From Trueperaceae bacterium (lineage in GTDB: Bacteria > Deinococcota > Deinococci > Deinococcales > Trueperaceae), in NCBI GenBank assembly GCA_019454765.1, contig JACFNR010000001.1, positions 60,428 to 100,304 of the forward strand: a stretch of DNA of 39,877 bases, read 5' to 3'. This document shows positions 8,481 to 16,710 of this stretch, in pieces. The notes below the pieces were generated by a model. That model was not told the DNA's origin, ran no database searches, and saw only the letters and a program-made list of their open reading frames with translations. Made by a program: the position numbers and the translations under genes. Position 1 is the first letter of the stretch; each line of letters opens with the position of its first letter.

Positions 8481-9419
8481 GTGGAGTTCCGCACCTTCGA
8501 CGCGCCTCCCGGCGAGCGCCTCGACGTGGCCATCGCCCAGGCGCTCGGGATGTCGCGCACGCACGCGAAGGACCTGGTGAGCGAGGGGTACGTGACGGTC
8601 GACGGTCGTCCCGTCGGCAAGGCCAGCGCCAAGCTGACCGGCTCGGAGACCGTGTCGGTGGTGATCCCACCGCCGCGGCCCATGCTGGTCGAGCCGGAGG
8701 TCATCGCGCTCGACATCATCTACCAGGACGACGACCTGGTGGCCATCAACAAGCCGGCCGGGCTGGTGGCGCACCCCACGGCGACGTTGCGCACCGGCAC
8801 GGTGGTCAACGCCCTCCTCGGACGCATGCCGCTCTCCAAGGAGAAGACCCAGGATCCCAGCGACGAGGCGTACCGGCCCGGCATCGTGCACCGCCTCGAC
8901 AAGGACACCTCGGGCGTCATGGTGGTGGCCAAGAACGACGAGGCGCACCGCCACCTGGCTCACTCGTTCAAGAAGCGCTTCGCCGAGAAGGAGTACGTGG
9001 CCATCGTCGTGGGCGAGGTCGAGGACGGTCTCGTCGTCGACGCGGCCATCGGCAGGCACCCCGTGAGGCGCCAGAGCATGACGGTGGGCGGCGAGAACCC
9101 CAAGCCGGCCACCACCCGTTTCAGCGTACTGGACCGGGTGCGCGGCCACACTCTCGTCAAGGCGCGGCCCACGTCGGGGCGGACGCACCAGATCCGCGTC
9201 CACCTGGCGCACGTCGGCGCCCCCATCCTCGCCGACGAGGTGTACGGCCGCGCCGCGCCGCAGCTCGCGCGCCAGGCTCTGCACGCCTACCGCCTCACCC
9301 TGCCCCACCCGCGCGACGACCAGGCGGTCACGTTCAGCGCGCAGGTGGCGGCCGACATGGTGGAGGCGTGGCTGCGGCTCGGCGGCACCTGGCCGCCGCC
9401 CGGTCACGCCGAACTGTAG
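8481..9419 (+). CDS. rluD: RluD/RluA-family 23S rRNA pseudouridine synthase
   Basis: This 312-residue protein contains an N-terminal S4 RNA-binding domain (~10-65: ERLDVAIAQALGMSRTHAKD, then GYVTVDGRPV) followed by the RluA-type catalytic domain. The signature PGIVHRLDKDTSG carries the catalytic aspartate at residue 140. Later motifs include TSGRTHQIRVHLAHVGAPIL and a DEVYG segment. S4 plus RluA is the layout of RluD, which modifies helix 69 of 23S rRNA, but RluC shares it, so the exact target is not proven. The start was chosen from the -10 box and from the S4 domain beginning a few residues in. It is probably co-transcribed with the small DUF2945 gene; a GC hairpin (9422-9427/9437-9442) lies between them. 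Confidence 0.87.
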   Translation: MEFRTFDAPPGERLDVAIAQALGMSRTHAKDLVSEGYVTVDGRPVGKASAKLTGSETVSVVIPPPRPMLVEPEVIALDIIYQDDDLVAINKPAGLVAHPTATLRTGTVVNALLGRMPLSKEKTQDPSDEAYRPGIVHRLDKDTSGVMVVAKNDEAHRHLAHSFKKRFAEKEYVAIVVGEVEDGLVVDAAIGRHPVRRQSMTVGGENPKPATTRFSVLDRVRGHTLVKARPTSGRTHQIRVHLAHVGAPILADEVYGRAAPQLARQALHAYRLTLPHPRDDQAVTFSAQVAADMVEAWLRLGGTWPPPGHAEL

Positions 9420-9461
9420 GGCCGGCCGGGCGGCCAGGCCGGACCAGCGAGGGAGCGAGTC

Positions 9462-9671
9462 ATGATGAGGTTCGAGGTGGGCGATCACGTCAGCTGGAAC
9501 TCGGAGGCCGGGCGCGTGACGGGCCGGATCGTCAGGGTGCACACGAGCGACTTCGACTACAAGGGCCACACCCGTCACGCCTCGCCCGACGACCCGCAGT
9601 ACGAGATCGCGAGCGACAGGACCGACCACGTGGCGGCGCACAAGGGCTCGGCCCTCACGAAGCTACCCTGA
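9462..9671 (+). CDS. DUF2945 / HVA1-type TUDOR-like small protein
   Basis: This 69-residue protein fits the hypervirulence-associated TUDOR-like family (DUF2945). It has an N-terminal GDHVSWNSEAGRVTGRIVRV strand pair, a central YKGHTRHASPDDPQYEI segment and a C-terminal HVAAHKGSALTKL. The family is widespread, compact and of unknown biochemical role; a Tudor-like fold suggests ligand or nucleic-acid contact, but nothing is proven. The ATG at 9462 (or 9465) follows a purine-rich GAGGGAG. It lies 42 nt after rluD in the same direction, so it may be read through from the rluD promoter. Confidence 0.8.
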   Translation: MMRFEVGDHVSWNSEAGRVTGRIVRVHTSDFDYKGHTRHASPDDPQYEIASDRTDHVAAHKGSALTKLP

Positions 9672-9690
9672 CCCCGGCGCCCGGACCGAG

Positions 9691-9707
9691 CGGCCCTGAC
9701 CGGGCCG
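9691..9707. terminator. Short GC hairpin between convergent genes
   Basis: A perfect 6-bp stem (CGGCCC/GGGCCG) with a 5-nt loop lies between the ends of the DUF2945 gene and the leftward SARP-like gene. There is no U-tract, so it is only a possible bidirectional terminator. Confidence 0.3.
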
Positions 9708-9709
9708 TC

Positions 9710-12700
9710 CTAGGTCGCCGCCGCCAGGCGCTCCCGCACCTGGCGCGCCAGGTCCGTGACGACCGGCACGAGCTCGTTGGGCGTCAGCGCGAGCCACGGC
9801 GCCACCTGTGCAGACGCGGCCGCTTCCGCCTCGGGGTCGAGCATCGCGGCCGCGCGCCGGCGGACGCGGCGGAGCGCGGCGGGGTGGGTGGCCGCGAGCG
9901 CCAGCGCCTCCGCCCCGCACAGCGCGGGGTCGAGTGCGCGCACCGCCACGAACGCCTCCAGCGCCAGCGGCTGGAAGACCCAGCGCGCGGCGCCTTCGAG
10001 CGCCGCGTCGAGGGCCGTGAGCGCCGCGGCGCGCGCCCGCTCCTCGGCCGCCGGGTCGCCGGCCGCCGCGGCCTGGTGGCGGCGGGCGCGCGCCACCTCG
10101 CCGGTCAGGACCTGCTGCATCACCCGCTCGTGCAGCCGCACGCGGGTCGAGAAGCCGTAGCCGCGCAGGCTCGTCAACCGCGTGAGGTGGCGCTCCGCCG
10201 CGGCGACGTCGCCCTCCTCGAGCGCCAAGCGGCAGAGGACTTCCCGGCATAGGCGGCCGTCAGGTGCCCGCTCGGCGGCCGCGCGCGCGGCGGCCCGCTC
10301 GCCGCGGGCCTCGTGGAGCGTCGCGGCGGCGAGCTCGATGGACGGGTACTGGAGCCGGTCGGGGTAGCGGCCCGTGTCGCGTTCGGCGGTCAGGCGCCGC
10401 GCGGCCGCCAGGCGCGCCTCGGCCTTCGCGAGGTCGCCCAGCTCGACGAGGTCTTGTACCTGACGGTACAGGAAGAGGGTGAGGTAGTCGTCGCGGCCCC
10501 CCTCCAGCTCCTCGAGGCGGATGGCCTCCTCCAGGAGCCGGCAGGCGAGTCCGCTGTCACCGTAGGCGTAGTCGGCCTCCCCGGCCTCGATGGCGAGGCA
10601 CAAGGCGAGTTGGGCCGTGGTCCCGGCACGCACGCAGGCGCGGCGCGCGCGGCGCGCCCACGCCTCGTGCTCGTCCGCCTCGGCGGTCACCAGGGACACC
10701 TGGCTGTAGGCGGACCCGAGAAGCTGCTCGGCGTCCCTCGCCTCGAGGAGGGGTATCGCTGTCAGCCAGTGGCGGCGCGCCGCCTCGGCGTCGCCCTGGA
10801 AGGCGCGCATGAGGCCGAGGTGGTAGTGAATGGGACCGAGCTCGTCGTCCAGCCCGAGCGCGTTCAAGCGCGCGAACGCCTGCGTGAGGAGGAGCTCCGC
10901 GCCGCCCGGGTCCTCCCAACCGCTGCCGGCGGCCTGCCAGCGCAGCAGGCGGGCCCGGAGAAGCGAGCCGGGCGCGGCCACGGCCTCCGCCTCGCTCAGG
11001 AGCCGCGCGAGTTCGCGCGGCCGCCCGCGCAGCAGCAGGTAGCGGGCCGTCATGAAGAGCGCCCTGGCTATCAGGTCGGCCCGCCCCGCGCTCGCGGCTC
11101 GGTCCCAGGCGCTCCGCAGGTCGGGGTAGTCGCGCTCCAGCTCCTCCAGCGCCCGCCGCTCCCCGGCGCGCTGGTCGAACGGGCGCAGCGATTCGGCCAG
11201 GGCGCAGTAGTACTCGGCGTGGCGGAGGCGCCACACCCCCCTCGCAGGGTCCTCGGCGAGCTTCTCCGTGGCGTACTGCCGCACCAGCGGGTGGAGCGCG
11301 TACCGGTCCCCGCTGCGCGTGAGCAGGGAGCGGTCTAGGAGGGCGCCCAGGCCCGCGAGGTCGAGCCCCAGCACCTCGGCAGCGGCGGCGCGCGTGAAGC
11401 CGCCCACGAAGACGGCGCAGCCGGTCAACGCCTCGCGCTCGCGAGCGTCGAGGCGCGCCCACGAGCTGTCGAAGAGCGCCCTGATGCCGTGGTGTCGCTC
11501 CGACCTGTCGCCGCTCGCGGCGGCGAGCACGTCGAGCGTGACGGTCAGTTCGTGGCGCAGCTCGGCGACGGGGAGGACCCGCGCGAGCGCCGCGGCCAGC
11601 TCGAGCGCGAGCGGGGAGCCCGCCACGAGTTCGCAGATCTCGCGGACGTCGGCGTTCGCAGCGTCGACCTCGACGGTCGGGCGGTAGCGCCGGGCGGCCT
11701 GGAGGTAGAGCGCGACGGCGTCGCTAGCCGCCGCCTCGTCGACGCCGCCGGGCGCCAGCGCCAGCCCCGCGAGCTGGTACTGCGACTCGGCCGCGGACCC
11801 GAGCGGCTCGCGCGCCGTGACGACCACCGTCAGCCGCGGCCAGCGGGCGAGCAGCGCCTCGACCCTCGCGGGCGGCGAGCCGGCCGGGTCGTAATCGTCC
11901 AGGAGGAGGAGCACCCCGCCGCCGGTTGGGTGGCCGTCCGCAACGTCAGTGACGCGGCGGGCTCGGGCGCGTCCGCCCACGACGCCCTGTAGCGCCGTCT
12001 CGACCAGCTCGTCGGCGGGCGCGCCGCCGAGCGCCACGTAACGGATCCGCTCGTAGCGCTCGGTCGTGGCGAGGCGGCGGGCGAGCTCGAGCGCCAACCG
12101 CGTCTTGCCTATCCCGCCCAGCCCGGTGATGGTGACCAGGCGCGCCCCGGCGCCGAGGAGGTCCGCGAGGGCGGCTAGCTCCGCCTCGCGGCCCACGAAC
12201 GGCGTGAGGTCGTCGGGGAGGTCGTGCACGGTCGCGCGCCTCGGCCGCGGCGCCGGGTCGCGCAGCGTCACGCCCAGCGCCTCCGCCTCGCGGCGGAGGG
12301 CAGCCAGCCGCGGGCTGCCGGTCGCGGCGAGCAGGGCGGCCAGGCGCTCGAGCCTGGCAAGCTCGCCGCCCGCGTCGGGCGCGAGGACCGCCGCCCGCTC
12401 CGCCAGCCTGGTGGCGCCGGGCAGGTCGCCCTCGGCGAGGCCGTCCTCCGCCAGCTCCAGCATGGCGCCCTGGGCGGCCAGGGCCAGCCGCTCGCGGGTG
12501 GCGAAGAGCCACTCCTCCAGCTCGGCGCCGCCGCCGGCGAGCTGCACCCCTGCCAGGAACGGCCCGCGGTAGAGGCGCGCGACGCGCTGCCAGTCGAGCC
12601 CGGCGGCTGTCTCGGCGAGCTGCAGGGCGTCGCAATCGACGAGCGTGCTCACCCTGGCGCCGCCGCGTTCAACGAGCCCGGGGACGGCGGCGTCGAGCTG

Positions 12701-12937
12701 CGACAGCGCGACGGTGAGGCTCTGGCGCGGGTCGCGCGCGAGCGGCCACGCCAGCTCGGCCAGGTATCGCGTGTCCTGCGGGCCCTCCAGCGCCAGGAAG
12801 GCGAGCACGAGGAGCGGTTTGGGCCGCCCGAACTCGGCGCCCGCCAGCGCGAGCCCGCCCAGCGTGTTCAGCACCACGCCGCCCCGCCCCCGCTGCGCGC
12901 GGTCACGCGGGACCGACACCGGATCCCCCATCGGCAC
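9710..12937 (-). CDS. Giant SARP-like regulator: wHTH-BTAD-NB-ARC-TPR (copy 1)
   Basis: This 1075-residue protein has four parts. The N-terminus (~20-100) is an OmpR/SARP-type winged helix (LNTLGGLALAG; RPKPLLVLAFLALEGPQ; RQSLTVALSQLDAA). A BTAD-like helical domain follows (~105-225). The STAND/NB-ARC ATPase has an FVGREAELAAL entry, Walker A GLGGIGKTR (~272-280), Walker B LLLLDDYD (~343-350) and the VVVTAREPLG sensor segment (~371-380). The C-terminal half is alpha-helical, TPR-like repeats. There is no C-terminal LuxR HTH. STAND regulators of this type are signal-gated oligomerising activators; the ligand and targets here are unknown. The GTG at 12937 is chosen for its GGAGG 6 nt upstream; a Met follows two codons later. 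It is a close paralogue of the gene at 13343-16537, and an 11-bp repeat array lies upstream. Confidence 0.85.
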   Translation of the reverse strand: MPMGDPVSVPRDRAQRGRGGVVLNTLGGLALAGAEFGRPKPLLVLAFLALEGPQDTRYLAELAWPLARDPRQSLTVALSQLDAAVPGLVERGGARVSTLVDCDALQLAETAAGLDWQRVARLYRGPFLAGVQLAGGGAELEEWLFATRERLALAAQGAMLELAEDGLAEGDLPGATRLAERAAVLAPDAGGELARLERLAALLAATGSPRLAALRREAEALGVTLRDPAPRPRRATVHDLPDDLTPFVGREAELAALADLLGAGARLVTITGLGGIGKTRLALELARRLATTERYERIRYVALGGAPADELVETALQGVVGGRARARRVTDVADGHPTGGGVLLLLDDYDPAGSPPARVEALLARWPRLTVVVTAREPLGSAAESQYQLAGLALAPGGVDEAAASDAVALYLQAARRYRPTVEVDAANADVREICELVAGSPLALELAAALARVLPVAELRHELTVTLDVLAAASGDRSERHHGIRALFDSSWARLDAREREALTGCAVFVGGFTRAAAAEVLGLDLAGLGALLDRSLLTRSGDRYALHPLVRQYATEKLAEDPARGVWRLRHAEYYCALAESLRPFDQRAGERRALEELERDYPDLRSAWDRAASAGRADLIARALFMTARYLLLRGRPRELARLLSEAEAVAAPGSLLRARLLRWQAAGSGWEDPGGAELLLTQAFARLNALGLDDELGPIHYHLGLMRAFQGDAEAARRHWLTAIPLLEARDAEQLLGSAYSQVSLVTAEADEHEAWARRARRACVRAGTTAQLALCLAIEAGEADYAYGDSGLACRLLEEAIRLEELEGGRDDYLTLFLYRQVQDLVELGDLAKAEARLAAARRLTAERDTGRYPDRLQYPSIELAAATLHEARGERAAARAAAERAPDGRLCREVLCRLALEEGDVAAAERHLTRLTSLRGYGFSTRVRLHERVMQQVLTGEVARARRHQAAAAGDPAAEERARAAALTALDAALEGAARWVFQPLALEAFVAVRALDPALCGAEALALAATHPAALRRVRRRAAAMLDPEAEAAASAQVAPWLALTPNELVPVVTDLARQVRERLAAAT

Positions 12938-13342
12938 GCCCTCCCTCCTCGGGCCGCGAGGCGTGGCCCGGCCGCGTGCGGTCGCCCGGGGCCGGCGGGC
13001 AGGACGATCACCGCCTCGCGGGGCGGCGCGGGGGCGTTTAGGTGGCGTTGAGGCGACGTTCGCCCTCGGGTGAGGGGGCGTTGAGCCGTCGACCTCTAGC
13101 CTGCCGTCAGGCGCTTGGGTCCATCTTCACATCTTCGTGGCGGCCCGGGTTGCCGGGGGCGACTTGGAGGCTTGGCCGTGGGTCGAAGGAGGAGCGTGCT
13201 GAGGCGTAGGGGAAGGTCGAGGTTCGACGCGATGTTGCAGGGGCGCGGGGCGCGCCGTCGCCCGGTGGTGGTGCGGCGCCCGCGCGGGGAGGGCGCCACT
13301 CAGCGCGCCTTCTAGGGCGGGGCCCGGCCGGCGCCGCGCTCG
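12938..13342. other. 405-bp intergenic gap between the two SARP-like paralogues
   Basis: No convincing gene is present; short Arg/Pro-rich frames on both strands look like GC-rich noise. The interval holds the 5 x 11-bp direct-repeat array (13033-13087) and presumably the promoter of the downstream leftward gene. A possible -10-like TAGAGG on the minus strand near 13102 is too weak to call. On the minus strand there is also a short GAAGATG direct duplication near 13118-13135. Confidence 0.6.
13033..13087 (-). repeat. Degenerate 5 x 11-bp direct-repeat array, candidate SARP operator
   Basis: Read on the plus strand, five units in exact 11-bp register begin at 13033, 13044, 13055, 13066 and 13077: GGCGTTTAGGT, GGCGTTGAGGC, GACGTTCGCCC, TCGGGTGAGGG, GGCGTTGAGCC. 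Units 1, 2 and 5 share GGCGTT; unit 3 differs in that core by one base; unit 4 keeps only the GTGAGG tail. The array lies ~95-150 bp before the start of the leftward SARP-like gene. Actinobacterial SARPs bind direct heptamers at an 11-bp pitch, so an autoregulatory or paralogue-bound operator is a reasonable inference. Confidence 0.5.
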
Positions 13343-16300
13343 TCAGGGGGGCCACGACGCGCCGAGCGCGTTCGGCTCGCGCCCTAGCCGGCCAGCGACG
13401 TCCGCCGCGCGCCTTAGGACCTCGTCCGGCGTGGCCGGCCCCGGCCCCTCGCGGGGTCGTCCGGTGGCGGCGCCGCGCGGGGCACCCCCGCGTGCCACCA
13501 GGAGCGAGGCGCGGCGCCTCACGAAGTAGCGGGCGGCGGGATGGTCGGCCACCAGCGCGGGCTCCCGCCCGAAGCGCGCCGGTGCCAGGGCGGCCGCCAC
13601 GACGAGCCCCTCCAACGCCAGCGGCACGAACGTGTGCTCCACGGCCCCCTCGAGCGCCGCCGCCAGCTCGGTGCTGGCCGCGACGAGTGGCGCCGGCTCG
13701 TTGCCGGCCGGCTCCGCTTCGCCCCGCGTGCCTAGCGTCTGCCGGAGGAGTTCGGCGCGGAGCAGGCGCGCCACCACCTGCTCGTGGAGCCGGGCCCTCG
13801 TGGCGATCCCGAACCCCTTGAGTCCCTTGAGCGCGGTGAGGTGCTCCGCGGCGGCGGCCGGTTCGCCCGCCTCCAACGCGAGGCGGCAGGCAAGCTCCCG
13901 GCAAAGGGCGTCGTGGGGCCGCGTGGCGAGGGCGCGGCGCGCCTCGGCCGGCTCGCCGCGCGCGTGGTGGAGGAGCGCCTCGGCCCAGGCGAAGGGTGGG
14001 TACTGGCCCGAGCCGTCGTCCCTGACGGCCCGGTGGCGTTCCAGGAGCCGGCGGGCCTCGGCCAACCGTTGGGCCGCGGGGCCCGTCCGGTCCATGTTCA
14101 CGAGGTGGAAGACGGCGATGTAGTGGAAGCGGGCGAGGAACACCTCGCGGCCCACCTCGCTCTCCTCGAGGCGCGCCGCCTCGTCGAGCAGGGCGAGCGC
14201 GCCGGCGTAGTCGCCGTACGAGTAGGCGAGTTGCGTCGACTGGTTGGCGAGGCAGACGACGAGCTCGGCCGTGGCGCCCCGCTCAAGGCAGGTGGCGCGC
14301 GCCCGGGCGGCCCAACGGTCGTGCTCGGCGGCCCCGGCCGTCGTGAGCGAGAGGTTGCTGTAGGTGGCGCCCAGGAGCTGCTCGTCGTCGGCGCTCTCGA
14401 GGAGGGGCGCCGCGTCCAGCCAGTACCTGCGCGCCGCCGCCACGTCGCCGAGGTAGGCGTTGACCACGCCGAGGTCGTGGAACAGGGGTCCCACGGCGTC
14501 GTCGGCCCCGAGCGCGCGGTGCAGTTCCAGGGCCGCGTCGAGGAGGAGCCGCGCCTGGAACGGCTCCTCGGGCGTCAGGCACCACGCGCGGTAGCGCAGC
14601 GCTTGAGCGTGCAGGGGCGTGCCGGCGCCAATGACCGGCTCCGCTTCGTCGAGGAGCTCGGTCAGCTCGCCGGCACGGCCGTGGGCGATCAGGTAGCAGG
14701 CCGCCATGAACGCAGCCCGCTCGAGGAGGTCGACGCGGCCGCCACCCACCGCCCAGCGCCAGGCCGCCTGCAGGTTGGGGAGGTCGGGACCCAGCTCCTC
14801 GAAGGCCAGGCGTTGCCCGGAACGTCGGTAGTAGGGGCGCTTGGAGTCGAACCAGGCGCAGTAGTGGGTCGCGTGCGCCTCGCGCCACGCCTCGGCCTCG
14901 GCGCGAGCGGCCAGCCGCTCGGCGGCGTACTGCCGCACCAGGGGGTGAAGCTCGTAGCGGTCGCCCTGGCGGCGCAGGAGCGACTTGTCGAGGAGCGAGC
15001 CGAGTTCGGGCAGGCCGATGCCCAGGACCTGCCGGGCGGCGCGACGTGTGAAGCCGCCCGCGAAGATGGCGCACCCCGCCAGGGCGCCGCGCTCGTCGTC
15101 CGTCAGGCGGTTCCACGAACTCCCGAACAGGGCGCCGAGTCCCGCGTTCCGGTGGGCGGGGCCGGGGGCGGCCGCGAGCACGGCCAGGTCCGCGCTCAAC
15201 TCGGCCGCGAGCTCTGCGGGCGCGATGACGCGCGTGAGGGCGGCGGCCAGTTCGATGCCGAGAGGCGCGCCCGCCACCAGCCCGCAGATCGTCGTCACGT
15301 CCGCCAGCTCCCCCTCGCGCAGTTCGAAGCTCGGGTCGTAGCGCCGCACGGTCTGACGGAAGAGCTCGACGGCGTCGCTCTCCCGCGCCGCGTCGCCCGT
15401 CGCGCCGGCGACGGGCAACTCGAGGCCGCCCAGGAGGAACTGCGTCTCGGCCGCGAGCCCGAGCGGCGTGCGGGCCGTGACGACGAGGCAGAGCTGTGGG
15501 GCGAGCGCGAGCGTGGCCTCCAGGACCGCCGCCGAACCGACGAGCTGGTCGAGGTCGTCGAGCACCAGCAGGGTGGGGCCCACGCCCACCGCGCGAAGCA
15601 GGTCGGGCGGGGGCGAGGCCAGTCCGCGCGCCGCGGAGGCGGCCGCCAAGACCAGCGGCTCGAGCCCGTCGGGCGTGGCGGCGACACCGACGGGCACGAA
15701 GAGCACCTGGTCGAACCGGCCGCTCGAGGCCAGTTGCCGGGCGAGTTCGAGGGCCAGGCGGGTCTTCCCCATCCCGCCCAGTCCCGTGATGGTGACGAGG
15801 CGCGCACCGCCCATCAGCAGTTCGCCCAAGCCGGCGAGTTCGGCGCGGCGGCCGATGAAGCGGGTGAGCTCGCCGGGGAGGTTGTGCGCGCTCGGTTGCC
15901 GCCTCGCCGCGGCGGGGTCGGGCAGCTGCACCCCCTGCTCGAGCGCCTCCAGCCGGAGGGCGGCGCTACGGGGGTTGCCCGTGGCGGCGAGGAGCTCGTG
16001 CAGGCGCAGCATGCGTTCCGGTTCGCCGCCCGCGTCGGGAACGAGGGCGGCGGCCCGCTCAGCCAGGCGCGCCGCCTCCCCGGTGTCGCCGCGCGCGAGG
16101 CGCTCCTCACCGAGGGTCACGAGCGCCGCGTGCGCGTGCATGGCGAGGAGTTCGCGCGTCCCGTACACCCACTCCTCGAACTCGGGGTTGTCGCGGTCCA
16201 GCTCGACGCCCGCCAGGAACGGACCCTTGTGGAGCTCGACGAGCCGGCTCCAGGCGTGGTCGGCGGCGGCCTCCCGCAGCAGGACGGCGTCGCAGGCCAC

Positions 16301-16537
16301 GTTCGAAGCGAGGCGGGCCCCGTCGCTGGCCACCATCCCGGGCGCTACGGCGTTGAGCTGCGACAGGGCGACGGTGAGGCTCTGCCGCGGATCGGCCGCG
16401 CGCGGCCACAGGAGCTCCGCCAGGTAGCGCCGCTCCTGCGGCCCCTCCAGCGCCAGGTAGGCGGCCACGAGCAGCGGCTTGTGGCGCCTGAACGGCTCGC
16501 CGCTGAGCTCGAGCCCCCCGAGCGTCGTCAGCATCAT
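13343..16537 (-). CDS. Giant SARP-like regulator: wHTH-BTAD-NB-ARC-TPR (copy 2)
   Basis: This 1064-residue paralogue of the gene at 9710-12937 aligns along its whole length with the same domain order. The winged helix is at ~1-80 (LTTLGGLELSG; HKPLLVAAYLALEGPQ; RQSLTVALSQLNAV) and the BTAD-like helices at ~85-205. The NB-ARC domain has FIGRRAELAGL, Walker A GLGGMGKTR (~252-260), Walker B TLLVLDDLDQL and VVTARTPLGLAAE. A TPR-like C-terminal half follows. It lies upstream of copy 1 and both read leftward, which looks like tandem duplication and divergence. The ATG at 16537 (or 16534) gives an N-terminus matching the conserved start of copy 1; an in-frame TTG at 16600 after a G-run would add 21 poorly conserved residues. 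The inducing signal and target genes are unknown. Confidence 0.85.
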   Translation of the reverse strand: MMLTTLGGLELSGEPFRRHKPLLVAAYLALEGPQERRYLAELLWPRAADPRQSLTVALSQLNAVAPGMVASDGARLASNVACDAVLLREAAADHAWSRLVELHKGPFLAGVELDRDNPEFEEWVYGTRELLAMHAHAALVTLGEERLARGDTGEAARLAERAAALVPDAGGEPERMLRLHELLAATGNPRSAALRLEALEQGVQLPDPAAARRQPSAHNLPGELTRFIGRRAELAGLGELLMGGARLVTITGLGGMGKTRLALELARQLASSGRFDQVLFVPVGVAATPDGLEPLVLAAASAARGLASPPPDLLRAVGVGPTLLVLDDLDQLVGSAAVLEATLALAPQLCLVVTARTPLGLAAETQFLLGGLELPVAGATGDAARESDAVELFRQTVRRYDPSFELREGELADVTTICGLVAGAPLGIELAAALTRVIAPAELAAELSADLAVLAAAPGPAHRNAGLGALFGSSWNRLTDDERGALAGCAIFAGGFTRRAARQVLGIGLPELGSLLDKSLLRRQGDRYELHPLVRQYAAERLAARAEAEAWREAHATHYCAWFDSKRPYYRRSGQRLAFEELGPDLPNLQAAWRWAVGGGRVDLLERAAFMAACYLIAHGRAGELTELLDEAEPVIGAGTPLHAQALRYRAWCLTPEEPFQARLLLDAALELHRALGADDAVGPLFHDLGVVNAYLGDVAAARRYWLDAAPLLESADDEQLLGATYSNLSLTTAGAAEHDRWAARARATCLERGATAELVVCLANQSTQLAYSYGDYAGALALLDEAARLEESEVGREVFLARFHYIAVFHLVNMDRTGPAAQRLAEARRLLERHRAVRDDGSGQYPPFAWAEALLHHARGEPAEARRALATRPHDALCRELACRLALEAGEPAAAAEHLTALKGLKGFGIATRARLHEQVVARLLRAELLRQTLGTRGEAEPAGNEPAPLVAASTELAAALEGAVEHTFVPLALEGLVVAAALAPARFGREPALVADHPAARYFVRRRASLLVARGGAPRGAATGRPREGPGPATPDEVLRRAADVAGRLGREPNALGASWPP

Positions 16538-16710
16538 GGTTCGACGTGAGGCGGCGAGCCGTTCCCGGCAGCCCGCCCGCTGCGGCTGTTGGCCATGCAA
16601 CCCCCCGGGTTGTCGCGATAGCGGCGGCGCCTGCTTAGTTGACGCTCATGCTATCCCGCCGGTTGCCGGCACAACGTGACGGGAGGGCAGTATCGGGTGG
16701 GCCGGTCGCC
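16538..16710. other. 173-bp gap upstream of SARP-like copy 2
   Basis: No gene is seen. It contains a short hairpin (CAACCC 16598-16603 / GGGTTG 16607-16612) and a spaced inverted repeat GATAGC (16617-16622) / GCTATC (16650-16655), 33 bp centre to centre. Either could be regulatory for the leftward SARP-like gene. No clear -10/-35 pair was identified. Confidence 0.35.

Noticed and set aside
7347-9641. A 764-codon minus-strand frame that would fuse ~400 residues to PlsX
   Set aside because: The extra part lies antisense to rluD and has no domain; plsX has a good ATG at 8423 with its own -10 box, so there is no fusion.
13115-13315. A possible 66-codon Arg-rich plus-strand gene in the gap between the two giant regulators
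   Set aside because: It starts with TTG, has no ribosome-binding site or recognised family, and reads like random GC-rich DNA.
9710-16537. The tandem NB-ARC giants as an anti-phage (Avs-like) defence pair
   Set aside because: They have N-terminal SARP-type DNA-binding and BTAD domains rather than nuclease, protease or membrane effectors, and no defence genes lie nearby.
13784-16549. A 921-codon open frame on the plus strand opposite SARP-like copy 2
   Set aside because: It is a GC-rich shadow: Gly/Arg/Gln-rich translation without any domain, while the minus strand encodes recognisable wHTH and NB-ARC motifs.
16598-16655. GATAGC/GCTATC spaced inverted repeat and CAACCC hairpin upstream of SARP-like copy 2 as an operator
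   Set aside because: The half-sites are only 6 bp and far apart; in DNA this rich in GC palindromes the evidence is too slight to list as a finding.
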